Assembly: GCA_964444375.1 (NCBI GenBank)
Contig: CAYUGX010000332.1
Location: forward strand, 1-5,146
Source: JABHCC01 sp964444375
GTDB taxonomy: Bacteria; Bacteroidota; Bacteroidia; Bacteroidales; UBA12481
DNA length: 5,146 nt
Direction: 5' to 3'
Below are positions 1 through 5,146 of this stretch, piece after piece; position 1 is the stretch's first letter, and each line of letters opens with the position of its first letter. The notes beneath the pieces are model-generated. The model had not been told where the DNA came from. It saw only the letters and a list, made by a program, of their open reading frames with translations, and ran no database searches. Made by a program: the position numbers and the translations under genes.

Positions 1-33
1 TTTTCGGTAAATAATTAATTATTAAATATTTCG

Positions 34-123
34 CGGAGAGAGAGGGATTCGAACCCTCGATACCGGTTCACCCGGTATACACGCTTTCCAGGCGTGCGCC
101 TTCGACCACTCGGCCACCTCTCC
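34..123 (-). tRNA. tRNA-Ser (anticodon GGA)
   Basis: This is a complete class II serine tRNA, read from 123 down to 34. The seven-pair acceptor stem joins 123-117 to 35-41, with one G-U pair, and base 34 is a G discriminator, as expected for serine. The D stem is GCC/GGC. The anticodon stem (96-92 with 84-80) carries the loop CTGGAAA, which gives anticodon GGA at 89-87 and reads UCC and UCU. The long variable arm (about 78-60) forms seven pairs around a GTGAA loop, which is diagnostic of Ser, Leu or Tyr tRNAs. The T arm (58-42) is GAGGG-TTCGAAT-CCCTC. CCA is not encoded, because the bases after the discriminator read CGA, so the end must be added by nucleotidyltransferase. The gene lies 46 bases downstream of the asparaginase stop on the same strand. 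Confidence 0.97.
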
Positions 124-135
124 AAAATTAGGCCG

Positions 136-161
136 CAAATTACAAAAAAAAATAAAACCAA
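136..161 (-). promoter_or_regulatory. weak candidate promoter for tRNA-Ser
   Basis: Read on the minus strand, GTAATTTG (143-136) resembles the Bacteroidota -7 box TAnnTTTG, but its first two positions are shifted. A TTG (161-159) lies 15 bases upstream, somewhat closer than usual. Transcription starting a few bases after the box would leave a leader of roughly 5-8 bases before the tRNA 5' end at 123, which is a plausible tRNA gene layout. The interval also carries a T-rich run (minus strand, 157-144). The match is imperfect, and co-transcription with the asparaginase gene remains possible. Confidence 0.3.
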
Positions 162-169
162 GCATCATG

Positions 170-1204
170 TCAAAGGCTTATTTCCCCTGATAACGATTGA
201 TTAAGGTAGTGTTGCACTTCGCCCGTATTTAGGCCTTTCCCAAGCAAAAACATCAACTTGGTGATGGCCGATTCAGTAGTCATATCACGCCCATTCACTA
301 CCCCCATTTCATGGATGCGTCGACTCGTCTCATATTTGCCCGGACTAACACTACCGGCCTGACATTGTGTAACGTTTACTATTACTTTACCCCTTGATAG
401 ACTGCCTTCAAGGGCCTCAATGAACCAATCACTAGTGGGTGCATTACCCGAACCGTAGCTCTCTAGTACGATTCCTTTAATCTCTTTTGCTTGCAAACAG
501 GCAGTTACCCATTCTCGGTTCATGCCCGGAAATAGTTTAAGCAATCCTACCTGGGTATCGAATGTGGTATTGATCGAAAGGGGACGCTTGTTGCTGGATG
601 ATTGAATAGCCTGATGATTATAATTGATATGAATACCGGTCTCAGCCAGGCTAGGGTAATTGTACGACCTGAAGGCATGAAAATACTCTGCATTGTGCTT
701 AGTCGTTCGGTTACCCCTGAACAGTTTATCCTGAAAAAAGATACATACCTCAGGTACAATGGCTTGACCATTATGTTGATCCGCTGCAATCTCAATGGCG
801 GTAAGCAAATTTTCTTTTCCATCTGTTCGCAAGACACCAATCGGTAATTGAGAACCTGTTAGAATCACAGGCTTGTCAAGGTTATCCAGCATAAAGCTTA
901 GTGCGCTGGCCGTATAGGCCATGGTATCTGTTCCATGAAGAATGACAAAACCATCATAACTAAAATATTGGTCTTGGATCAAATTGGCCAGCTTTGCCCA
1001 AAAAGTGGGTTGTATATTGGAAGAATCAATTGTCGGATCAAAAGTATAGCTATCTATTCGACAGTCGAAACGATGCAATTCAGGTAATTGTGTTGATATC
1101 TCTTCAAAATCAACCGGAACCAGGGTATGGGTGTCGGGTCGATTAATCATCCCAATGGTTCCGCCTGTGTATATCAATAATATGGACTTTTCAGACTGCG
1201 TCAT
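170..1204 (-). CDS. ansA: type I (cytoplasmic) L-asparaginase
   Basis: The enzyme hydrolyses L-asparagine to aspartate and ammonia. At 344 residues, the protein matches the usual length of E. coli AnsA (about 338) and aligns with it along its whole length. The first active-site motif is TGGTIG, with nucleophile Thr16. DSS at 60-62 is the substrate loop. HGTDTMAYTASALSFML (from residue 90) supplies Thr92 and Asp93, and RGNRTTK supplies Lys169. Thr168 and Cys281 (in VNVTQC) correspond to the E. coli Thr162 and Cys273 allosteric asparagine site. There is no signal peptide, so it should be cytosolic. I chose the ATG at 1204 because it puts TGGTIG about where AnsA has it and follows the tatD stop by a single base (TAG-C-ATG). 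An in-frame ATG at 1243 and a TTG at 1264 would add residues that AnsA lacks and would overlap tatD. No Shine-Dalgarno sequence is visible. The gene is probably translated from the tatD transcript. The family assignment is firm. A strict asparagine preference over glutamine is inferred. Confidence 0.96.
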   Translation of the reverse strand: MTQSEKSILLIYTGGTIGMINRPDTHTLVPVDFEEISTQLPELHRFDCRIDSYTFDPTIDSSNIQPTFWAKLANLIQDQYFSYDGFVILHGTDTMAYTASALSFMLDNLDKPVILTGSQLPIGVLRTDGKENLLTAIEIAADQHNGQAIVPEVCIFFQDKLFRGNRTTKHNAEYFHAFRSYNYPSLAETGIHINYNHQAIQSSSNKRPLSINTTFDTQVGLLKLFPGMNREWVTACLQAKEIKGIVLESYGSGNAPTSDWFIEALEGSLSRGKVIVNVTQCQAGSVSPGKYETSRRIHEMGVVNGRDMTTESAITKLMFLLGKGLNTGEVQHYLNQSLSGEISL

Positions 1205-1205
1205 G

Positions 1206-1982
1206 CTATTCAGAGGATGAAATTCCGAAAATTCTTTGAGCATTACTAGTAGTAATCCCGGCAATTTGGTCTGTGTGTAGGCTAAATATGTCAGCTAGTT
1301 TCTTAGTTGTGTAAGCGAGGAAAGCTGATTCATTGCGTTTTCCACGTTTGGGGTGTGGAGCCAGATAGGGTGAATCAGTCTCAATGACCAGGTGTTTAGG
1401 ATCGATTTGAGCAACTACCTCATCGAGTTTTGAGTTTTTAAAAGTTACTACGCCCCCTATTCCAAGATGAAAACCCAGGGCAATGGCCTGGTGAGCCTCA
1501 TCCAATGAACCTGTGAAGCAATGAAATATACCTCGGTGTGGTCCAGGTACGGATTCGATGACTCGAATTGTTTCAGCAAAACTATTTCTGATGTGGATAA
1601 CCACTGGTAAATCTGATTCCTGAGCCCAAACCAGTTGCTTTCGAAAAGCTTCCTCTTGTTCACTTTTAAAACTAGTGTCCCAGTACAGATCAATTCCTAT
1701 CTCTCCGATTCCAAAATACTGGCCAGTCGACAATTCTTGGTACACCAGATCCAATTCCTTCAGGTAATCATCTTCAACAGAAGTGGGATGCAGCCCCATA
1801 AGGGGGTACATCAAATTTGGATATTCTCGACTTAAAGTCTTCAAGGCCTGTGTAGTACCACTGTCAACGTTTGGTAGAACAAAGCCTTCAATCCGGTTGG
1901 AGAGGGCCCGCTGAATCATGGCATCTCGATCGTCGTTGAACTCAGGCAAGAATAAATGACAATGGGTATCAATTAGATACAT
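1206..1982 (-). CDS. TatD-family metal-dependent hydrolase (DNase)
   Basis: This is a single-domain TIM-barrel metallohydrolase of the amidohydrolase superfamily, 258 residues, the normal family length. The metal ligands of TatD proteins are all visible: His7 and His9 in DTHCH, Glu94 in GIGEIGIDLYW, His130 in PVVIHIR, His154 in GIFHCFTGS, and Asp203 in ETDSPYLAP. Characterised members (E. coli TatD, yeast Tat-D) are cytosolic Mg2+-dependent 3'-5' exonucleases linked to DNA repair. Other homologues (YcfH, YjjV type) are less well defined, so the substrate here is inferred and I give no gene symbol. I chose the ATG at 1982 because MYLIDTHCHL is the typical family N-terminus. A TTG at 2000 would add six residues but lies inside the predicted -7 promoter box. 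The gene probably heads a two-gene operon with the asparaginase gene, whose ATG comes one base after this stop. Confidence 0.94.
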   Translation of the reverse strand: MYLIDTHCHLFLPEFNDDRDAMIQRALSNRIEGFVLPNVDSGTTQALKTLSREYPNLMYPLMGLHPTSVEDDYLKELDLVYQELSTGQYFGIGEIGIDLYWDTSFKSEQEEAFRKQLVWAQESDLPVVIHIRNSFAETIRVIESVPGPHRGIFHCFTGSLDEAHQAIALGFHLGIGGVVTFKNSKLDEVVAQIDPKHLVIETDSPYLAPHPKRGKRNESAFLAYTTKKLADIFSLHTDQIAGITTSNAQRIFGISSSE

Positions 1983-1997
1983 GACTAAAAATTTCTG

Positions 1998-2027
1998 CAA
2001 ATATAGGAATCAAAAAAGAGGCACAAA
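1998..2027 (-). promoter_or_regulatory. Bacteroidota-type promoter of the tatD-ansA operon
   Basis: On the minus strand TTTG (2027-2024) is followed after 18 bases by TATATTTG (2005-1998). This matches the Bacteroidota consensus of TTTG at -33 and TAnnTTTG at -7 exactly, with close to the usual spacing. Transcription would begin around 1991-1994, leaving a leader of only about 10 bases before the ATG at 1982. The -33 box lies inside the gdhA terminator hairpin, covering the last loop base and the first bases of its second arm. Confidence 0.65.
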
Positions 2028-2041
2028 ATCTTGTGCCTCTT
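2012..2041 (-). terminator. intrinsic terminator of gdhA
   Basis: A perfect 11-pair stem (2041-2031 with 2026-2016, core GAGGCACAA/TTGTGCCTC) closes a four-base loop (2030-2027) and runs into a six-T tract on the minus strand (2017-2012). It begins 23 bases after the gdhA stop and is oriented to end gdhA transcription before tatD. On the plus strand the stem is followed by TCTTTATG, a poorer T tract. No gene in the window needs termination in that direction. Confidence 0.9.
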
Positions 2042-2064
2042 CTTTATGTGGTTATGGTCTTGGC

Positions 2065-3405
2065 TTACACAACACCCTGAGCAAGCATGGCATCGGCAAC
2101 TTTAACAAATCCACCAATGTTGGCTCCGGTAACATAATTTATATAATCCGGAGATTCAGTTCCATACTTCACGCAGGTACTGTGAATGTCTTTCATGATT
2201 TGATGCAGTTTAGCATCAACTTCTTCACGTGTCCAGGCCAAACGCATGGAGTTTTGAGTCATTTCAAGACCTGAAACTGCAACGCCACCTGCATTTGCGG
2301 CTTTACCAGGACCATAAAGAATCTTGGCATCCAGGTACACCTCAATAGCTTCAGGAGTTGAAGGCATGTTGGCGCCTTCTGAAATTACATAGCAGCCGTT
2401 GGCAACCAATGTTTTGGCTTCTTCCTCGTTGACCTCATTTTGAGTAGCACAAGGCAGTGCAACATCAACTTTAACACCCCAAGGACGCTGTCCTTCGAAG
2501 TATTCGCAGCCGAATTTCTCAGCATATTCACTGATGCGGCCACGACGTACATTCTTCAGATCCATAACCCAAGCCAGTTTGTCAGCATCAACTCCGTCTG
2601 GATCATAGATGTATCCACCTGAATCAGAAAGAGTGACTACTTTCGCACCCATGTCGTTGCACTTCTCAGTTGCGAACTGGGCCACATTACCCGAACCTGA
2701 AATCGAAACTACTTTACCTTTCATGCTGTCGCCTTTGGTTTTCAGCATTTCCTCAGCAAAATAAACGGTACCGTAACCTGTAGCTTCAGGGCGAATCAAA
2801 CTACCACCCCATTCAATACCTTTTCCGGTAAGAACACCAGTAAATTCATTTCTCAAACGCTTGTACTGGCCAAATAAGAAACCGATCTCGCGACCACCAA
2901 CTCCGATGTCACCTGCAGGTACGTCAGTGTTAGGTCCGACATGGCGGAATAATTCAGTCATGAAACTTTGGCAAAAGCTCATAACTTCGTTGTCAGATTT
3001 TCCTTTCGGATCAAAATCTGATCCACCTTTTCCACCACCCATAGGCAGTGTAGTTAATGAGTTTTTGAATACCTGCTCAAAAGCCAGGAACTTCAAAATA
3101 CCCAGGTTTACCGTGGGATGAAAACGAAGTCCACCTTTGTAAGGACCGATGGCACTACTCATTTCAATACGGAATCCCTTGTTAACTTGGATTTCACCTT
3201 TGTCATCCATCCATGGTACACGGAAAAGAATAACACGTTCTGGTTCAGCAATACGCTCTAAAACCTTGGCATGCTTGTACTTGGGGTTTTCCTCGATAAA
3301 GGGGATCAAAGATTCAGAAACCTCTAGTACGGCCTGATGAAATTCAACTTCGCTAGGGTTCTTGGCAATAATTTTTGCCATGAATTTTTCAACGCGTGGA
3401 TCCAT
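2065..3405 (-). CDS. gdhA: NADP-type glutamate dehydrogenase
   Basis: The enzyme catalyses 2-oxoglutarate + NH4+ + NAD(P)H to glutamate, the low-affinity route of ammonia assimilation. At 446 residues it is the standard length of the small hexameric bacterial enzyme. The N-terminal substrate domain holds KGGLRFHP (Lys90), FKNSLTTLPMGGGKGGSDFDPKG (Lys114, catalytic Lys126) and PAGDIGVGGREIG (catalytic Asp166). The Rossmann domain starts at about 230 with GSGNVA (237-242). NAGGVAVSG (371-379) brings back Ser378 to the substrate site. After the second beta strand the motif is SDSGG (260-264). NADP-specific E. coli GdhA has SDSSG there, whereas the NAD-specific clostridial enzyme has SGPDG, so NADP use (or dual use, as some Bacteroides enzymes show) is inferred. 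The ATG at 3405 gives the usual N-terminus. There is no Shine-Dalgarno sequence. A strong terminator follows the stop, and a 95-base gap separates the gene from dprA, so gdhA is probably transcribed alone. Confidence 0.97.
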   Translation of the reverse strand: MDPRVEKFMAKIIAKNPSEVEFHQAVLEVSESLIPFIEENPKYKHAKVLERIAEPERVILFRVPWMDDKGEIQVNKGFRIEMSSAIGPYKGGLRFHPTVNLGILKFLAFEQVFKNSLTTLPMGGGKGGSDFDPKGKSDNEVMSFCQSFMTELFRHVGPNTDVPAGDIGVGGREIGFLFGQYKRLRNEFTGVLTGKGIEWGGSLIRPEATGYGTVYFAEEMLKTKGDSMKGKVVSISGSGNVAQFATEKCNDMGAKVVTLSDSGGYIYDPDGVDADKLAWVMDLKNVRRGRISEYAEKFGCEYFEGQRPWGVKVDVALPCATQNEVNEEEAKTLVANGCYVISEGANMPSTPEAIEVYLDAKILYGPGKAANAGGVAVSGLEMTQNSMRLAWTREEVDAKLHQIMKDIHSTCVKYGTESPDYINYVTGANIGGFVKVADAMLAQGVV

Positions 3406-3460
3406 TTAAAAAGTCTTTTTGGTTTATAACTTTAGTTGTTGTGTCATTTAAATAACAGTT

Positions 3461-3487
3461 TAAGTATAGAAGATTTTTTGAAATATA
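3461..3487 (-). promoter_or_regulatory. weak candidate promoter region of gdhA
   Basis: The 95-base gap between dprA and gdhA is AT-rich and must hold the gdhA promoter if the gene is transcribed alone. Two sites on the minus strand resemble the -7 box TAnnTTTG: TATATTTC (3487-3480, seven of eight) and TATACTTA (3468-3461, six of eight). Neither has a clear TTTG at the -33 distance, and no TTG occurs on the minus strand of the gap. Starting from either would give a leader of roughly 50-70 bases. No riboswitch-like fold or operator repeat is evident. Confidence 0.25.
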
Positions 3488-3500
3488 AAAACGATAATAA

Positions 3501-4619
3501 TCAGGCATTTCCCAGGGCGAAACGATTGCCCGGAAGCGCATTGATTAAACCTTCAAACTCAAGTGTCATTAATTCCCCAATTAGTTGTTGCTGAGGCAAT
3601 TTTATTCTCATGCACAATTCATCAAGCGTAAGAGGTTGTTCTTGCAGCAACTCAATAATTCGGTTTTGAAGTTTGTTCAATAATACGAGTGCTTTTTCAG
3701 GATCAGATGGAGCATTTCCTGCCGGATTTTTGGTTGTCCAATTGAGCTGAAAAGCGATGTCTGAAGAATCCTGAATCAGAGCTGCCTGATGTGACCTGAT
3801 CAGGTAATTACACCCAATGGATTTTTCGTCACCAGGACGACCCGGTACGGCAAAAACTTCGCGGTTGTATGAATTGGCCATTTCAGCGGTGGTCATGGCT
3901 CCACCCTTAAATGCAGATTCAATGACCAGGGTGGCTTCTGTTATCCCGGCAATGATGCGGTTACGTCGGATGAAATTCTTTGGTTCTCGTCGGTTGTTGC
4001 TGAAAAAATCACACAGCAGTGCACCCTTTTCCAGAATCCGTTGAGCGACCTTGGTGTGCATACTCGGATACAGGGTGTGAAAACCATGTCCTAAAACAGC
4101 CAAGGTGGTGAGTCCATACTCCAGTGCTGCCTCATGAGCTACGACATCAATGCCGTAGGCCAGACCACTGATGATATATAGGTCGGGATAATGCTGACTC
4201 AATTCGCCAATCCACTTTCGGGTAATTTGCCTGCCTTTCTGAGTGGGATTACGTGTTCCAATGACACTGAGTGAATGACGCATACGAAACGGAAGCTGCC
4301 CTTTGAAAAACAAGACGATCGGTGCATCGGCACAATTTCGTAGTTGTAGAGGATAATTCTCATCCGTAAAAAAAACCATGCTGATCCCCTTCTTCTTCAT
4401 GAATTGTATTTCTTCTTCTGCCCGCTTAAGAATTTGTGGATTTTGTATGCCCTCGATAATGCGGGGCGTGATTCGGGGGATTTTCGCCATTACTCCTGGT
4501 TTTTCACTAAAAATGGATGAAACAGATCCGGTTTGATGAATTAAATGTCTAGCCATTTTTGTACCCACACCGGTAACCAAAGCCAAGGCCAATTGATGAA
4601 GTTGAGTTGTGTATTCCAT
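3501..4619 (-). CDS. dprA: DNA-processing protein DprA (Smf)
   Basis: DprA binds incoming single-stranded DNA in the cytosol and loads RecA on it during natural transformation. The gene is also widespread in species not known to be competent. At 372 residues it has the full family layout. A helical, HhH-like N-terminus spans about 1-70. The Rossmann-fold DprA core spans about 80-290, and a winged-helix domain spans about 315-368 (ELLQEQPLTLDELCMRI, then ELMTLEFEGLI). Core motifs are VIGTRNPTQKG (119-129), SGLAYGIDVVAHEAAL (151-166), AVLGHGFHTLYPSMH (174-188), NFIRRNRIIAGI (215-226), ESAFKGGAMTTAEMA (234-248) and FAVPGRPGD (256-264). SGLAYGID, where many bacteria have SGLARGID, is to my knowledge common in Bacteroidota. 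The gene appears intact. The ATG at 4619 gives a normal N-terminus and no Shine-Dalgarno sequence precedes it. It follows the TPR-like gene by 50 bases with no terminator hairpin between, so co-transcription is plausible. No other competence gene is visible. Confidence 0.95.
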   Translation of the reverse strand: MEYTTQLHQLALALVTGVGTKMARHLIHQTGSVSSIFSEKPGVMAKIPRITPRIIEGIQNPQILKRAEEEIQFMKKKGISMVFFTDENYPLQLRNCADAPIVLFFKGQLPFRMRHSLSVIGTRNPTQKGRQITRKWIGELSQHYPDLYIISGLAYGIDVVAHEAALEYGLTTLAVLGHGFHTLYPSMHTKVAQRILEKGALLCDFFSNNRREPKNFIRRNRIIAGITEATLVIESAFKGGAMTTAEMANSYNREVFAVPGRPGDEKSIGCNYLIRSHQAALIQDSSDIAFQLNWTTKNPAGNAPSDPEKALVLLNKLQNRIIELLQEQPLTLDELCMRIKLPQQQLIGELMTLEFEGLINALPGNRFALGNA

Positions 4620-4669
4620 TCAATTATATAGATGCAGAAAACAGAAAGGAATGGAAAAAAAAGGGATAT

Positions 4670-5146
4670 TTAATTTCTTCGTCTGGCTTCTTTTTTTGCC
4701 TGATTCAGCAGGTGTTCTTTTTGAACAGCTGACAAAGAGCTGGACTTTCTGATCAGGTTTTCCATGGCGAGAAATTGCCGGTTTGCCTCTCCTTTTTGCC
4801 CTGAATCATGCAATGCGATAAGATGCAATTCTTGATAGATCAGGTTTTCAGGATAGGTTTTGAGTAAGGTGTCAATCCCAGCCAGGGCCTGCTGGGGTTT
4901 CTTGGCAAGTTCTAAATCAATCTTGATAAGAAAGTACCACGCTTCGGTCTGCAATAATGGATGACCACTACGCGATGCCTTTACCAGGAGGTCATGACCT
5001 GTCTGTAAATCTCCCTTCGGAGCCAGGTTTAAAATGGGCCGTGTGATTGGATACCTCTGATAGCTGGATGCTGCCATATAATGATACAATCCAGCCAACA
5101 TGCTGTATTTGTCGTTGTCTGATGATCGTTCAAGCAACCATTCGAT
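4670..5146 (-). CDS. TPR-like helical-repeat protein, 3' part only
   Basis: I do not recognise this family with certainty. The reading frame is open to the window edge: codons for Ile-Glu-Trp precede the TTG at 5137, which is therefore probably an internal leucine and not a start. About 158 C-terminal residues are visible. They are almost entirely amphipathic helix pairs. One unit resembles a tetratricopeptide repeat: TEAWYFLIKIDLELAKKPQQ, then ALAGIDTLLKTYPENLIYQEL, then LHDSGQKGEANRQF, with the small/large residue pattern and the YPEN turn typical of TPRs. A preceding PKGD-x-QTGHDLLVKAS segment begins another helix pair. The tail is strongly basic (KKEARRRN). No membrane segment is seen in this part. 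Any signal peptide or partner domain would lie beyond 5146. A role as a protein-interaction scaffold is inferred from the fold only. Its position just upstream of dprA may reflect co-transcription, not a shared function. Confidence 0.75.
   Translation of the reverse strand: MEWLLERSSDNDKYSMLAGLYHYMAASSYQRYPITRPILNLAPKGDLQTGHDLLVKASRSGHPLLQTEAWYFLIKIDLELAKKPQQALAGIDTLLKTYPENLIYQELHLIALHDSGQKGEANRQFLAMENLIRKSSSLSAVQKEHLLNQAKKEARRRN

Noticed and set aside
10..23. Perfect 14-base palindrome AATAATTAATTATT downstream of the tRNA
   Set aside because: It consists only of A and T in an AT-rich spacer, where such symmetry arises easily. It has no GC core and no T tract to act as a terminator, and no sign of a binding site.
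34..123. tRNA gene as an integration site for a mobile element
   Set aside because: No integrase gene, direct repeat of the tRNA 3' end or change in gene content is seen in the window. The sequence beyond position 1 is not available.
144..181. Possible terminator: AAGC/GCTT arms near the asparaginase stop followed by a T-rich run
   Set aside because: The stem has only four pairs with a loop of about 12 bases and overlaps the stop codon region, so it is too weak to call.
602..847. Plus-strand and alternative-frame open frames inside the asparaginase, TatD, gdhA and dprA genes
   Set aside because: All lie entirely within or antisense to well-supported genes, have no recognisable domains and show no independent start signals.
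3501..4619. SGLAYGID in DprA, where many bacteria have SGLARGID, as a possible loss of function
   Set aside because: All other core motifs are intact, and to my knowledge Tyr at this position is usual in Bacteroidota DprA proteins, so it looks like lineage variation.
4621..4628. TATAATTG before dprA, seven of eight match to the Bacteroidota -7 box
   Set aside because: It ends two bases before the dprA ATG, so transcription would start inside the coding region. No suitable -33 box was found.
1..5146. Search for a novel defence, mobile or repeat-based system
   Set aside because: No CRISPR-like repeats, inverted terminal repeats, transposase, toxin-antitoxin pair or unexplained gap over 100 bases is present. 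The genes are mostly well-known housekeeping families.

Overview
The window looks like an ordinary chromosomal stretch of a Bacteroidota bacterium, and every gene lies on the minus strand. Four signs point to that phylum. A near-perfect Bacteroidota promoter (TTTG, 18 bases, TATATTTG) sits before the TatD gene. None of the four visible start codons has a purine-rich Shine-Dalgarno sequence. The tRNA gene does not encode its CCA end. The DprA and asparaginase-TatD arrangements resemble those known from that phylum. The species cannot be named from this sequence.

In the direction of transcription (high to low coordinates), the layout is as follows. The 3' part of a helical-repeat (TPR-like) protein of unknown function enters from the right edge (5146-4670). 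It is followed by dprA, a DNA-uptake and recombination mediator (4619-3501), then by gdhA, a hexameric NADP-type glutamate dehydrogenase (3405-2065) that ends at a strong intrinsic terminator (2041-2012). Next come a TatD-family metallohydrolase (1982-1206) and a cytoplasmic type I L-asparaginase (1204-170), separated by one base and very probably one operon. A tRNA-Ser(GGA) gene (123-34) closes the window. No stretch longer than about 100 bases lacks a gene.

Functionally, asparaginase releases ammonia and aspartate, and glutamate dehydrogenase interconverts ammonia and 2-oxoglutarate with glutamate, so two nitrogen-metabolism genes are neighbours. However, a terminator and a new promoter separate them, so they are probably not co-transcribed. 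DprA and TatD act on DNA and are otherwise unrelated.

I found no mobile element, CRISPR array, toxin-antitoxin pair, defence system or other undescribed system. The most interesting points are small. The gdhA terminator hairpin physically overlaps the tatD promoter. That promoter also decides the tatD start codon. The allosteric residues of E. coli asparaginase I appear to be conserved. An uncharacterised repeat protein lies upstream of dprA.
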